A stretch of DNA of 64,000 bases from an uncultured bacterium (GCA_938075305.1 CALJGV010000008.1:178850-242849); one strand, 5' to 3'; numbered from the stretch's first letter, positions 15,773 through 24,797 are shown. Made by a program: numbers and translations. Notes: generated from the letters alone by a model not told the origin.

Positions 15773-17929
15773 ATGCGTCACCCCCTCCTGCTGCTCGGGC
15801 TCCTCTCCCTCTCCGCCGCCGCCGCGATCCAGGGGGACGAGTACCGAACCGATCCGGTCGAGACCCTCATCGAGACGACTCTTGCGGACTCTGAAGAGGA
15901 TGGGGACCGGACGAGGGCGGCTCTCGGGCCGGGTGGAGCCGTGCTGGTGGAGTCCGGGAAGGACGGCGATCACCTTGTCCTGACGGTCTCTTCGGTTCCT
16001 GAGCTCGACTTCGAGGTGCGCGGGCCCGCGGACCATATCGGTGCGGTGGTCGCTGCTCGTGGGGGAGACGGCCGGTGGCTGGTGGCGTGGGACGAGTACC
16101 GCGGCGCGGTGGAGGACGGGGCCTCCTTCGATGTGCTGGCCTGCTGGGTCGAGACCAAGCCAGAGCCTGGGCCTCGGGGAGCGCCCTTCGTCATCGCCGG
16201 AGGGCCCAGCTTTCAGGCTCGCCCGTCGCTCGCGACGGACAGCGATGGGACCATCTGGATCGCGTGGGAGGAGGGGCCTCGTCACTGGGGCGGCGAGTAC
16301 CGCTCGGTTGACACGCTCTGGAACAACGTCACGGATGACGTGGGGCCGCTCCACACCTGGCGGACGAGTCATCTCGCCAAGGTGCTGAAGGACGGGAGTG
16401 TCGCCGAGGTGAAGGGGGGCGTTCCCATGCCCTCGTTCGACGCGGCCCTCGCGGCGCCGGAACGCAGGGACGGTGCCCGCCGGATCGGCGTCTTCTACGA
16501 GCGCCCTGAGATCGGCGTGGACCACCGCGGCGGGCTCTGGCTCGCGTATCGCCACGTGCATCAGGTCCAGCTCTCCGAGAAGGGCAAGACGCGCTCCCAC
16601 GTCGAATACGGCTTCTCCGTCGACCTCCTGCGGCTGACGGGGCGGGGCTGGTCCGATCCCGTCCGGCTCGATCAGCGTCAGCGGGACGGCGATCAGCCGG
16701 TTCGATTCAAGGCCGATGGCCAGCGGACGCTGGTGGAGTACACGATCGGGCGCAGCGACCGCCGGCGCGACCCCCAGGCCAAGGGAAGCGTGCGGGCGGT
16801 GCTCCCGGTGCCCGAGGAGGAGCCCGTCTCCCTGGCGGAGGTCCCGGTCTTGGTCGCGCCGCCGGCTCCTGCCGCCGCGCTCGAGCCGCGCGAGGTGGTC
16901 CGCGAACGCCCGACGACGGTCGTGGGAGAGCAGGCCTTTGCGCTCTTCGGAGGGGACCTGCACCGCCACACGGATCTGTCCCTCTGCTTTCCTTTCTATG
17001 ACGGGTCCCTCGATGACGCGTACCGCTACGCCCGCGGCCCAGGAGCCCTGGACTTCGTGGCGATCACGGATCACGCGCGGGACCTCGACCAGGGGAACGT
17101 CGACGGCCTCCCCTGGAAGCGCAGCGTCGCCGAGGTGGACCGCCACCACCTCCCTGGCCGGTTCGTGGCCTTCCACGCGTACGAACGGAGCCAGGGGGAC
17201 ACCGATCACAACGTGATCTCGCTCCGGCCAGACGTCCTGCGACCCCACCGCCCGCCCCTGCGGGAGTTCTGGGCGGAGTTCGACCCCTCCGAGGTGATCA
17301 CCATCCCCCACGCGACAGCCCCGGTCGAGGGGCGGCGGTTCTGCGGCAACGTCTGGACGAAGCGCGACGACGAGCGCCGACCCCTGGCAGAGGTCTATCA
17401 GGCGTTCCGAGACGTGGACTCCCTGAAGGAGCTTCAGCTCAGGGCGCTTCCCGGCGGGCAACGCTTCGGCTTCATCGCGAGCTCGGATCACCTCTCGACG
17501 TCGGGCGCCTACGCCTTCGTCTGGGTCCCCACGGAGGGTGCCGCGGAGTCCTCCCTCGACCGGGCGCCCATCTTCGAGGCGTTTCGAGCGAGGCGGACCT
17601 ACGGGGCCACGGCTCGGATCGAGCTGGAGGTCCGCTCCGGGGACCAGTGGATGGGGGAGGACCTGGAGGGGGACGGGCCGTTCCCGATCCAGGTCCGGGC
17701 CCGTGGTGCCGCCGGCATCTCCAAGGTGGAATTCTGGGACTCCGGCTCCTTGGCCCATGTGATCGAGGCCGGAGGGGCGAGCTCCGTCGACCGATCCTGG
17801 ACCTGGGAGGGAGCGCCCGCCGGTGAGCACGGGTGGCTCATCGTCCGGCTGATCCAGGAGGACGGGCACACCGCGTGGGCCTCCCCGTTCTTCGCCCGAT
17901 GGGAGCGTGCCGACGGCCTCGACGACTGA
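15773..17929 (+). CDS. Secreted DUF3604 (PHP-like) protein
   Basis: A 718-residue protein with a signal peptide (MRHPLLLLGLLSLSAAAAIQG). The first half has bladed beta-repeat character with repeated 'G..W.AW.......G' units such as GRWLVAWDEYRG and GTIWIAWEEG. From about residue 385 a DUF3604 domain begins: FGGDLHRHTDLSL, 'DFVAITDHARDLDQG' and 'FVAFHAYERSQGDTDHNVI'. The histidines and aspartates resemble PHP-type metal sites, so a metal-dependent hydrolase is plausible, but no substrate can be named. A short beta domain closes the protein. Confidence 0.8.
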   Translation: MRHPLLLLGLLSLSAAAAIQGDEYRTDPVETLIETTLADSEEDGDRTRAALGPGGAVLVESGKDGDHLVLTVSSVPELDFEVRGPADHIGAVVAARGGDGRWLVAWDEYRGAVEDGASFDVLACWVETKPEPGPRGAPFVIAGGPSFQARPSLATDSDGTIWIAWEEGPRHWGGEYRSVDTLWNNVTDDVGPLHTWRTSHLAKVLKDGSVAEVKGGVPMPSFDAALAAPERRDGARRIGVFYERPEIGVDHRGGLWLAYRHVHQVQLSEKGKTRSHVEYGFSVDLLRLTGRGWSDPVRLDQRQRDGDQPVRFKADGQRTLVEYTIGRSDRRRDPQAKGSVRAVLPVPEEEPVSLAEVPVLVAPPAPAAALEPREVVRERPTTVVGEQAFALFGGDLHRHTDLSLCFPFYDGSLDDAYRYARGPGALDFVAITDHARDLDQGNVDGLPWKRSVAEVDRHHLPGRFVAFHAYERSQGDTDHNVISLRPDVLRPHRPPLREFWAEFDPSEVITIPHATAPVEGRRFCGNVWTKRDDERRPLAEVYQAFRDVDSLKELQLRALPGGQRFGFIASSDHLSTSGAYAFVWVPTEGAAESSLDRAPIFEAFRARRTYGATARIELEVRSGDQWMGEDLEGDGPFPIQVRARGAAGISKVEFWDSGSLAHVIEAGGASSVDRSWTWEGAPAGEHGWLIVRLIQEDGHTAWASPFFARWERADGLDD

Positions 17930-17951
17930 GTCGGGGCGGCCTCGAGGGGGC

Positions 17952-18455
17952 TCAGCGCAGGCGCGCCGCGAAGGCCTGGTGCAGCCCCTCGGGCATCACG
18001 CGCGGGCGCTTCGTGTTGAGGTCCACGCAGGCGAGCTCGACCTGGGAGGAGAGCAGGTGGGTTTGGCCGCCGTCTCCCTCGGCGCGGTAGACCTCGTAGC
18101 TGAAGGTCACGGACGCCGAGCGAAGGGCCGAGACCCAGCAGACGACCTGCACCCGGTCCTCGTAGAACGCGGGCGCCCTGTACTTGAGCGTGATGTTCCG
18201 CACCGGAAGACCGATGCCCGATCGCTCGACCTCGCCGTACGGCGTGCCGTGGGCGCGCATCAGCCCCGTCCTCGCCTCCTCCAGATAGATGAGGTAGCTC
18301 CCGTGGTGCGCGACCCCCATCTGGTCGGTCTCACCGTAGCGAACCTCGACCTCGTGCACGTATCCCTCGGGCGCGCCGTGCACGGGCGCTTGCCGCTGCG
18401 GCGAGTCGGCCGGGCGGTCAGGTTCGGGTGAGGTGCCGAGGGGGGGCGGAGGCAT
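17952..18455 (-). CDS. Acyl-CoA thioesterase, hotdog fold (YbgC/4HBT type)
   Basis: The preferred start is the ATG at 18455, preceded by AAGGGT; this gives 167 residues, with a poorly conserved 30-residue lead. The catalytic block 'RYGETDQMGVAHHGSYLIYLEEAR' is the 4HBT signature with the active-site aspartate. 'NITLKYRAPAFYEDRVQV' is also typical of YbgC/FadM-like thioesterases. It hydrolyses acyl-CoA or acyl-ACP; the true substrate is unknown. It is convergent with the DUF3604 gene. Confidence 0.87.
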   Translation of the reverse strand: MPPPPLGTSPEPDRPADSPQRQAPVHGAPEGYVHEVEVRYGETDQMGVAHHGSYLIYLEEARTGLMRAHGTPYGEVERSGIGLPVRNITLKYRAPAFYEDRVQVVCWVSALRSASVTFSYEVYRAEGDGGQTHLLSSQVELACVDLNTKRPRVMPEGLHQAFAARLR

Positions 18456-18571
18456 ACCCTTGAGCGTGACCCAAATCCCGCCGGGCCACAACGCCCGATG
18501 CCGGGGCGAGTGCCGTTACGCCCAAAAAAAGACGGCCCGGTCCCCCGCCTCCGGTTAGAACCCTCACGACG

Positions 18572-19417
18572 ATGACGAGTCTGGATGCCAGCGATCGATC
18601 TGCCGTGAACCCCAACGTCGCGGCCCTCCTCACGTGGCTGGTGCCCGGGGCGGGGCACTTCTTGCTGGGGCGAATGCGCCTGGCTCTGGCCGCGTTCATC
18701 CTGATCGAGGGACTCTATGTCGCAGGGTTGGCGCTGACCGGTGGGGCCTTCCTCGAGCTGCTCGCCCCCGAGATCCGGGGTCGGTTCGCGGGCGCGCTCA
18801 CCCCGGAGGTGGGCAACTTCGGGGCCTTCCTGCTCCACGTCCGAGACATCGACTTCAGCGACTTCACCCCCCCGCCCTTCGACGGGGCCCTCTTCATCGG
18901 CCTCGCCCTGACCTCGACCTCGGGGATCCTCAATCTGATCCTCGCCTCCCGGGCGCACTTCGATGCCCGTGCCCAATCGGGTGCCGTGATCGAAGGGGCT
19001 GCGGTTCACCCGGCGAAGGCCGTGCTGCTTGGCTGGCTCATCCCTGGCGCGGGCCACCTCGCCCAGGGCCGCGTAGCCCGCGGGGTGTTCTGCTTCGTGT
19101 TGATCGCCGGGATGTTCACGATCGGCTGCGTGCTGGCCGAGGGGACCAACCTCGACCGGACGCGGCACTTCTACTACTGGGCCGGCCAGACCCTCCTGGG
19201 CCCCACGGCCTTCGTGGCGGAGTACCTCTCCGGGCACCCCCTGATGGAGGTCCGACCCCGGTATTCCGACGCGGGAGTGATGCTCGCCTCGGTGGCCGGC
19301 GTCCTGAACGTCCTGCTGCTCCTCGACGTCTACGGATTCAGCGACGCGAAGCTCTTCGGCCGCCCCCTTGCGACCGAGCAGAAGGCCACCGGCGGGGCCG
19401 CGCAGGAGGCCGCCTGA
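18572..19417 (+). CDS. Polytopic membrane protein, DUF6677-like
   Basis: A 281-residue integral membrane protein with an internal repeat. 'ALLTWLVPGAGHFLLGRMRLALAAF' near the N-terminus recurs as 'VLLGWLIPGAGHLAQGRVARGVFCF' in the second half. Such 'PGAGH...GR...' repeats occur in TM2-like and DUF6677-like proteins; I recall DUF6677 as frequent in planctomycetes, but the assignment is from memory. The C-terminus is a soluble alanine-rich tail. It is followed after 3 bp by a small membrane protein, so the two are probably one operon. Confidence 0.65.
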   Translation: MTSLDASDRSAVNPNVAALLTWLVPGAGHFLLGRMRLALAAFILIEGLYVAGLALTGGAFLELLAPEIRGRFAGALTPEVGNFGAFLLHVRDIDFSDFTPPPFDGALFIGLALTSTSGILNLILASRAHFDARAQSGAVIEGAAVHPAKAVLLGWLIPGAGHLAQGRVARGVFCFVLIAGMFTIGCVLAEGTNLDRTRHFYYWAGQTLLGPTAFVAEYLSGHPLMEVRPRYSDAGVMLASVAGVLNVLLLLDVYGFSDAKLFGRPLATEQKATGGAAQEAA

Positions 19418-19420
19418 ACC

Positions 19421-19621
19421 ATGAACGACCTCGGACTGCACATCGCGCTCTTCCTGCTCTCGGCGGGCGTCATCGTCGCCGTGACGTGCATGTACACGGA
19501 GGCGGAGGATGGGAAGGCGTTGCGGCTCTTTCCCCGTCGCTACGGGACCTTTGTGTTGGTGTCAGGGGTCATCGTCGCGGCGATGATCGTGATCCAGAAC
19601 ACGCTGGCCTCGGTGCACTGA
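19421..19621 (+). CDS. Small two-helix membrane protein
   Basis: A 66-residue protein starting 3 bp after the preceding membrane-protein gene. It has two predicted transmembrane helices (about residues 5-23 and 43-61) joined by a charged loop 'YTEAEDGKALRLFPRRYG'. No family name is recognised. The tight linkage suggests it works with or is co-expressed with the DUF6677-like protein. Its stop codon lies in a 16-bp tandem repeat. Confidence 0.6.
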   Translation: MNDLGLHIALFLLSAGVIVAVTCMYTEAEDGKALRLFPRRYGTFVLVSGVIVAAMIVIQNTLASVH

Positions 19622-19665
19622 GCCTCCGCTGTACTGAGCCCCCGCTGTACTGAGCCCCCGCTGTA
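19618..19665 (+). repeat. Three tandem copies of a 16-bp unit overlapping a stop codon
   Basis: CTGAGCCTCCGCTGTA at 19618-19633 is followed by two copies of CTGAGCCCCCGCTGTA (19634-19649 and 19650-19665); one base differs between copy 1 and the others. The first unit contains the stop codon of the small membrane protein. The array lies between convergent genes. Confidence 0.9.
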
Positions 19666-19694
19666 CGGGCCTGGACCTGTCGGACCGCTGAGGC

Positions 19695-20609
19695 TCAGAC
19701 GCGGCCGTGGAGGCCGCCCGGTCCCCGGCGGACGGATCCGTCCAGCTCCAGGGTGGTGAGCGCAGCCAGGGTCACGCCAAGCCCGAGGCCCGTCCGATCG
19801 GCGACCTCCTCGGCGGTGAGGGTCTCACCCTCGAGGGCATCCAGGACGGTGCGTTGATCTGTCGAGACCGGCGAGGGCTGTGGGCCTCGTGGTGATGGGG
19901 CAGGGCCGATCCCGTGGGGGGGAGGAGCGCCGAGGGGGGCAGCGTCGCCGAAGACGTCCTCGAGCACCATGGCTGGAGACTCCACCGGCGTCGCACCCTC
20001 ACGGAGGAGGCGGGTCACCCCCCGGGCCATGGGGTGGTCCACTCGCCCTGGTACGGCGAGCACGTGCTGCCCCTGGTCGGCGGCCCATCGCGCGGTGATC
20101 AGTGAGCCCGAGCGGTGGGCCGCCTCGACCACGAGGACGGCGTCCGCGAGGGCGGCGAGGATCCTGTTGCGCAGGGGGAAGTGGTGCCGCCGCGGGGGCG
20201 TCCCCGGCGGGTGTTCGGATACCAGCAGCCCGTCCCGGGCGACCCTCTCCGTCGCTGGCCCGGAGGGCCATGGCCGATCCACGCCGCAGCCGAGCACGGC
20301 GAGGGTCGCGCCACCAGCGTCGAGGGCTGCTGCGTGCGCGGCCGCGTCCACGCCCCGGGCGAGGCCGCTGACGATGCAGACGCCGGCCTCGGCCAGCTCG
20401 CGGCTGAACCGTGCAGCCTGGGCGAGGCCGTAGGGGGTGGGCGAGCGGCTCCCCACGATGGCCACCCGCGGGGCCGGAGCGATCAGGTCCGCGCGGCCCC
20501 GGAGCCAGAGTGCCTTGGGCGGCGACGCTACGGCCTCGAGCTCCTCGGGCCAGAGCCGATCACCCGCCCGCACGCACTCGATCCCCGGCTCACCTCCTCG
20601 GTCTCCCAT
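19695..20609 (-). CDS. dprA: DNA-processing protein DprA (Smf)
   Basis: A 304-residue protein with the DprA Rossmann-like domain: 'APRVAIVGSRSPTPYGLAQA', SGLARGVDAAAHAAAL, 'LLVSEHPPGTPPRRHHFPLRNRILAALAD' and 'SGSLITARWAADQGQHVLAVPG'. A C-terminal winged-helix-like segment (DALEGETLTAEEVADRTGL...) is also present. DprA binds incoming single-stranded DNA and loads RecA during transformation. A short N-terminal region replaces the SAM-like domain found in some homologues. Confidence 0.95.
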   Translation of the reverse strand: MGDRGGEPGIECVRAGDRLWPEELEAVASPPKALWLRGRADLIAPAPRVAIVGSRSPTPYGLAQAARFSRELAEAGVCIVSGLARGVDAAAHAAALDAGGATLAVLGCGVDRPWPSGPATERVARDGLLVSEHPPGTPPRRHHFPLRNRILAALADAVLVVEAAHRSGSLITARWAADQGQHVLAVPGRVDHPMARGVTRLLREGATPVESPAMVLEDVFGDAAPLGAPPPHGIGPAPSPRGPQPSPVSTDQRTVLDALEGETLTAEEVADRTGLGLGVTLAALTTLELDGSVRRGPGGLHGRV

Positions 20610-20645
20610 GCGGTGGTGACCGATGGGCGCGACCGCGGTGACGGC

Positions 20646-21482
20646 TCAGCCCCGATCGCTGCGCTTCTTCCGGCGCTCGTACGTCATCTCGTCGCCCCAG
20701 AACCGCGCCCATTGGTTGGCGTAGTCCCCCGAGAGCTTGGGGGGCTGTTCCGGGACCTCGAAGGTCTTCCGGTTCGACTCCCACCACTGGAGCCACCGAG
20801 CCGGGTCCTGACCGGCGTCCGTACCGGTGAGGTAGATGAGGGCGGGACGCACGTTAGCGAGGCGCCCGCGGAGCCGCTTGACGTCGGACTTCTTCATCTC
20901 GCTGAAGATGGCCTTGGCGGCGTCCGTGGTCCGCAGGTTCGCCACCGCGAAGACCCGGGCCCGGCGGATCTGTGAATTCTCCTCCTCGAAGGCCCCCTTG
21001 ATGAGGAGCGACGTCGACTTCGGGGAGCGGTGTCGGCCGATGGCACGCAGGACCTCCTCCTGGAGCCCGGGGTTCTTGGCCAACACTTTCTTGCGGCGGG
21101 TGGCGAACCGACGGAGCGTGTCCAGGGCCTGCTCCTCCTGCATGCGTCCGAGGAGCTCGGCGGCGATCATCGCCACGTCGTTCGAACCTTCGTCGAGCAC
21201 CTTGCCGAAGGTCTTGATGACCTCGGGATAGGGGGCCTCGGCCGCGTCAACGAGGGCGGCCTGTTGCACGTTCGCCTCCTTGGAGCGGAGCCCTTCGTTG
21301 AGCTTCTCCACGGCCGCCTTCTCCTTCGCGGCTCGCTGCTTTGGGGTCTCCTTGCCGTCGTCCCTGGGTTCCTGGGGACGAACGACGGCTCCCGAGGCCT
21401 CGGCAGGCGCCGGGCACGAGCTGCCCGTGGGGGCGAGGGCGGCCCCTGCGGAGAGGAGTGCGAGGAGCAGTTGGATGCGCAT
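20646..21482 (-). CDS. Exported HEAT-repeat protein
   Basis: A 278-residue protein with a signal peptide (MRIQLLLALLSAGAALAPTG; a cysteine soon after could make it a lipoprotein). A low-complexity charged linker precedes HEAT-like helical repeats (about residues 70-200), for example 'VAMIAAELLGRMQEEQALDTLRRFA' and 'LQEEVLRAIGRHRSPKSTSLLIKG'. The C-terminal 'DPARWLQWWESNRKTFEVP' block resembles the ends of other planctomycete HEAT proteins known to me. Probable role is protein-protein interaction in the periplasm. It ends 36 bp from dprA. Confidence 0.7.
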   Translation of the reverse strand: MRIQLLLALLSAGAALAPTGSSCPAPAEASGAVVRPQEPRDDGKETPKQRAAKEKAAVEKLNEGLRSKEANVQQAALVDAAEAPYPEVIKTFGKVLDEGSNDVAMIAAELLGRMQEEQALDTLRRFATRRKKVLAKNPGLQEEVLRAIGRHRSPKSTSLLIKGAFEEENSQIRRARVFAVANLRTTDAAKAIFSEMKKSDVKRLRGRLANVRPALIYLTGTDAGQDPARWLQWWESNRKTFEVPEQPPKLSGDYANQWARFWGDEMTYERRKKRSDRG

Positions 21483-21485
21483 GGG

Positions 21486-22121
21486 TCAGGAGAGGGGGGC
21501 GGTCGGGGGCTGGTTCCAGGAGGCCACACGCCAACCCGCCGGCTCCTCCCACACCATCCTACCCACATGGCCGGTCTTGACCTTGAAAGAGCCCTTCTCG
21601 ATGGCGTCCTCGAGGGCGCCGGGTACGAGCCCCAGGAACCACCGCAGCAGCCCGTTGCTGCTGCAGACCAGCACGCGGCTCCCATGGGCCCCTGAAGCCA
21701 CCTCGGCGGCGAAGCGGTCCACGCGGCCACGGACCTCCGGGAGGGACTCCGGCCAGCCTGCGTCCAGGGGCCACTGGCTCTGCTCGTTCCAGGCGCGGAC
21801 GGCGGCGTCCCCGTGCTCGGCGACGATCTCCTCCGTGGTCCGTCCACCCCAGCTGCCGTAGTCCACTTCGTCGAGGGCGGGGTGTGTACTCGGTGCGGGG
21901 AGGTCGGCGGTGGCGATCTGAAGGTGCTCGGCCTGCCGCTTCAGTCCGCCTGAGAGGGCCGCCGTCGGCCGCCAGTCTGCGGCCTCCAGGGTCGCGGCGA
22001 ACGCGCGGGCCTGGGCCCGACCGGACTCCACGAGGGGGAGGTCCTGCCCGCTGCCCACCCAGACGATCCGGTCGCCGGGCGCGAAGGTGTTCCCGTGGCG
22101 GACGAGCAGGAGCTCGATCAT
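21486..22121 (-). CDS. Histidine-phosphatase-fold protein lacking the second catalytic histidine
   Basis: A 211-residue protein of the phosphoglycerate-mutase-like superfamily. The first phosphohistidine motif LLVRHGNTFAPGD is intact, and 'ALDEVDYGSWGGRTTEEI' matches the conserved E.d.G.w.G block. Where the second catalytic histidine is expected (V.SHGG), the sequence is VLVCSSNGLLRW, so that histidine is absent. The start overlaps the kdsB stop in ATGA, implying translational coupling and a possible role in KDO or LPS sugar metabolism. The function could be altered catalysis or binding only. Confidence 0.8.
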   Translation of the reverse strand: MIELLLVRHGNTFAPGDRIVWVGSGQDLPLVESGRAQARAFAATLEAADWRPTAALSGGLKRQAEHLQIATADLPAPSTHPALDEVDYGSWGGRTTEEIVAEHGDAAVRAWNEQSQWPLDAGWPESLPEVRGRVDRFAAEVASGAHGSRVLVCSSNGLLRWFLGLVPGALEDAIEKGSFKVKTGHVGRMVWEEPAGWRVASWNQPPTAPLS

Positions 22122-22918
22122 CGGCCGCGCCCCTGCTCGTCCACCAGCTCCCCGTCTTCTGCGAGGAGCTGCTCCACACGCCGCAGGTCTTCAGGGCTGT
22201 CGATGGCCAGGTGCCGCCGTCCCCGGTAGTCGACCTCGACCACCCGGATCCCCATGCCGTTCTCCAGGGCTCGCAGCTGCTCCAATCCCTCGGTCAACTC
22301 GAGGGGGCTCGGCCCCATGGCGATGAAGCGCTCCAGGGCCTCGCGTCGGTAGCCATAGAGGCCGATGTGACGGAAGGTGGGGGCGCCGCCCGCGGCGTCC
22401 CGGATGAAGGGGATCATCGCCTTGGAGAAATAAAGGGCGTTCCCCTCGCGGTCGAAGGTGACGGTCGTGCCGCCCACCTCCCCGGCCGCCTTCGCCTCCC
22501 GCAGGAGCTGGAGCGAGCCCTCGTCCAGGCGGGCGGCGGGCGTGACGATCGCGGCTTCGGGCGCACGCTCCATCTCTCGGACCACCGCCTCGATCACCCA
22601 GGGCGGGGTCAGGACAGCGTCGCCCTGGAGATTGATGATGGCGTCCGGGGCCTCGTCGAGGCTCTCAGCTGCGGCGTGGACGCGCTCGGTGCCGTTCCTG
22701 CACGACTCCGGCGTCATGACGGCCTCGCCGCCGAAGCCCAGCACATGGTCGAGGATCCGCTCGTCATCGGTGGCGACCAAGACCCGGTCCACGCCGTCCG
22801 CCGCCGCGGCGATCTCGTGGACGCGGCGGATCAACGAGCGCCCAGCGACATCGGCCAGGGGCTTGCCCGGAAAGCGCGTCGACCCGTACCGCGCGGGGAT
22901 CACGACCGCGGTCCTCAT
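22118..22918 (-). CDS. kdsB: 3-deoxy-manno-octulosonate cytidylyltransferase (CMP-KDO synthetase)
   Basis: KdsB activates KDO with CTP for lipid A-core assembly in the cytoplasm. The start is the ATG at 22918 (MRTAVVIPARYGSTRFPGKPL), overlapping the stop of the SEC-C gene in ATGA; it gives 266 residues. The nucleotide-binding RYGSTRFPGKPL, VATDDERI, 'NLQGDAVLTPP' (usually NvQGDEPli) and 'HIGLYGYRREALERF' are all visible. The family's usual glutamate after QGD is alanine here. Its presence shows that the cell makes KDO-containing LPS. Confidence 0.94.
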   Translation of the reverse strand: MRTAVVIPARYGSTRFPGKPLADVAGRSLIRRVHEIAAAADGVDRVLVATDDERILDHVLGFGGEAVMTPESCRNGTERVHAAAESLDEAPDAIINLQGDAVLTPPWVIEAVVREMERAPEAAIVTPAARLDEGSLQLLREAKAAGEVGGTTVTFDREGNALYFSKAMIPFIRDAAGGAPTFRHIGLYGYRREALERFIAMGPSPLELTEGLEQLRALENGMGIRVVEVDYRGRRHLAIDSPEDLRRVEQLLAEDGELVDEQGRGR

Positions 22919-23409
22919 GCGTTCTTCCCGTGGCACTTCTTGAACTTCTTGCCGCTCCCGCAGGAGCAAGGGTCGTTCCGGCCGAGCTTCGCCGCCCCGT
23001 GCTGGAAGGGCTCCTTGGGCGGCGCGTGTCCGTGCCCGTGGGGGTTGGTCCCGGTGCGCACGGTCTGGAGGAACTCGTCGATGGTGGCCTCGAAGCTCTT
23101 CTTCATCTCGAACGCGTTGACCACCACCTCCGTGGCCTCGAGGTGCTCGAGGTAGGCACGCAGGACGTCAGGGGCGCGCTCGGCCAGCTCCTCTCCTCGT
23201 CGGAACCTCCCCGGCAGGACGTGCCCGAGGGCCCCGTGCATGGCCTGGCCGTCCATCGTCCTGGGGGCGCTGCCCATGTCGTCGTAGCAGACGGAGAGGA
23301 AGCGCTCGACGATGGTCCGGACCTGGTCATCGGGGGCGCCCAGGCCCGCGGCCTGGGGAGAGTCCATGAAGCTCGCCAGGGCGAGGGTGATGGGTTTGCT
23401 GGTGGCCAT
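22915..23409 (-). CDS. SEC-C motif protein
   Basis: The start is the ATG at 23409 (MATSKPITLALASFMDSP), giving 164 residues; the upstream part of the track ORF is shadow. A helical domain is followed by a histidine-rich linker (NPHGHGHAPP) and a C-terminal SEC-C zinc motif, 'RNDPCSCGSGKKFKKCHG', like the SecA tail that binds SecB and ribosomes. It is the first gene of a coupled trio with kdsB and the histidine phosphatase. The specific role is unknown. Confidence 0.8.
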   Translation of the reverse strand: MATSKPITLALASFMDSPQAAGLGAPDDQVRTIVERFLSVCYDDMGSAPRTMDGQAMHGALGHVLPGRFRRGEELAERAPDVLRAYLEHLEATEVVVNAFEMKKSFEATIDEFLQTVRTGTNPHGHGHAPPKEPFQHGAAKLGRNDPCSCGSGKKFKKCHGKNA

Positions 23410-23497
23410 GGGGGGAAGGTAGCACCGCGGGACGCCGCGGAGGGAACTCACGCTTCGCACTTGGGCTCGGGGAGGGTTTCGGTGCATCGTCGAGGGC

Positions 23498-24772
23498 ATG
23501 GCAGCCTCCCCTGACTCCCCAGGCAGCTTCGACGACCTCGACCTCTCCCCTGCGCTCCGGCAGGGAGTCCGGGACGTCGGGTTCGTGGAGCTGCGCCCGA
23601 TCCAGGCCGCCGCGCTACCGGTGGCGCTGGGCGGGCGGGACGTCCTGGGGCTCGCGAGGACGGGTACCGGGAAGACCGCCGCCTTCGCGCTGCCGATCCT
23701 CCAGCGCCTCCAGGGGCGGCCGGCCGCGGCGGGCCGCCCTCGGGCGCTCATCCTGGCGCCGACCCGCGAGCTGGCGCGTCAGATCGAGGGCGACCTCGTG
23801 GACCTCGGGCGGCACCTCACGGTGCGGATGGCGGCGGCCTATGGGGGCGTCAAGATCGATCGGCAGCGCGAGGCCCTCGAGTCGGGGTGCGACGTGCTCG
23901 TCGCCTGCACAGGTCGGCTCCTCGACCTCGCGCGGGAGGGGTCCTGCGAGCTCGGTGAGGTCGAGGTGCTGGTCCTGGACGAGGCCGACCGGCTCCTGGA
24001 CATGGGGTTCCTCCCGGACGTTCGGCGCATCCTCGAGCGCGTGCCCGACGAGCGCCAGACGATGTTCTTCTCGGCGACCATGCCGGAGGCCGTCCAGGCC
24101 CTGGCCCAGGGTGTGCTCAAGGAGCCGGAGATCATCGACCTCGGGCACACGCGGCCCGCCGAGACCATCGAGCACTCGCTCCACCCTGTTCGGTCCACGG
24201 CGAGGTCCAAGCTACTCCGGACCATCGTCGAGGCGGACGAGGCGGGGAGCGCGATCATCTTCACGCGTACGAAGCAGCGGGCGAAGCAGGTCGCGCGGCA
24301 GCTGGAGAAGCGCGGCCACGCGGTGTCGCTGCTGCACGGGGACAAGAAGCAGGGGGCGCGCGATCGGGCGCTCCAGGGGTTCCGTGACGGGGAGGTGCGC
24401 TTCCTCGTGGCGACGGACCTCGCCGCGCGCGGCCTCGACGTGGAGGGGGTGGCGCGGGTGGTCAACTTCGACGTGCCCCTCGATCCGGACACCTACGTCC
24501 ACCGGATCGGGCGGACCGGCCGGGCGGACCGGTCCGGCGAGGCGATCACCATCGCCTCGGTGGACGAGTTGGACCAGGTGCGGGCCATCGAGGCTCGGAT
24601 CGGCGCCCGGATCCCGCGCAAGTTCATGCCGACCTTCGCGCCCATGGACCTCCACGAGCTGCTCGACGAGGCGGCCAGTCGCAAGCCGCCGCGCCGAGGC
24701 GGCGGAGCCCGCCGGAGCTCGGGTCCCCGGGGTGGCGGCGGTGGGCGCAGGGGCTCACGCCGCAGGCGCTAA
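23498..24772 (+). CDS. rhlE: DEAD-box ATP-dependent RNA helicase, RhlE-like
   Basis: A 424-residue two-domain helicase. The Q motif 'FVELRPIQAAALP', Walker A ARTGTGKTAAF, motif Ia APTRELARQIE, DEAD box VLDEADRLLDMGF, SAT motif FFSATMP and motif VI HRIGRTGRADRSG are all present. The C-terminus is arginine/glycine-rich (RRGGGARRSSGPRGGGGG), typical of RhlE-type RNA-binding tails. It unwinds structured RNA in ribosome assembly or mRNA turnover. RhlE is the closest named group, but subgroup assignment is by feel. Confidence 0.88.
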   Translation: MAASPDSPGSFDDLDLSPALRQGVRDVGFVELRPIQAAALPVALGGRDVLGLARTGTGKTAAFALPILQRLQGRPAAAGRPRALILAPTRELARQIEGDLVDLGRHLTVRMAAAYGGVKIDRQREALESGCDVLVACTGRLLDLAREGSCELGEVEVLVLDEADRLLDMGFLPDVRRILERVPDERQTMFFSATMPEAVQALAQGVLKEPEIIDLGHTRPAETIEHSLHPVRSTARSKLLRTIVEADEAGSAIIFTRTKQRAKQVARQLEKRGHAVSLLHGDKKQGARDRALQGFRDGEVRFLVATDLAARGLDVEGVARVVNFDVPLDPDTYVHRIGRTGRADRSGEAITIASVDELDQVRAIEARIGARIPRKFMPTFAPMDLHELLDEAASRKPPRRGGGARRSSGPRGGGGGRRGSRRRR

Positions 24773-24797
24773 GTTGATACGTTGCCGGCCCGATCCC

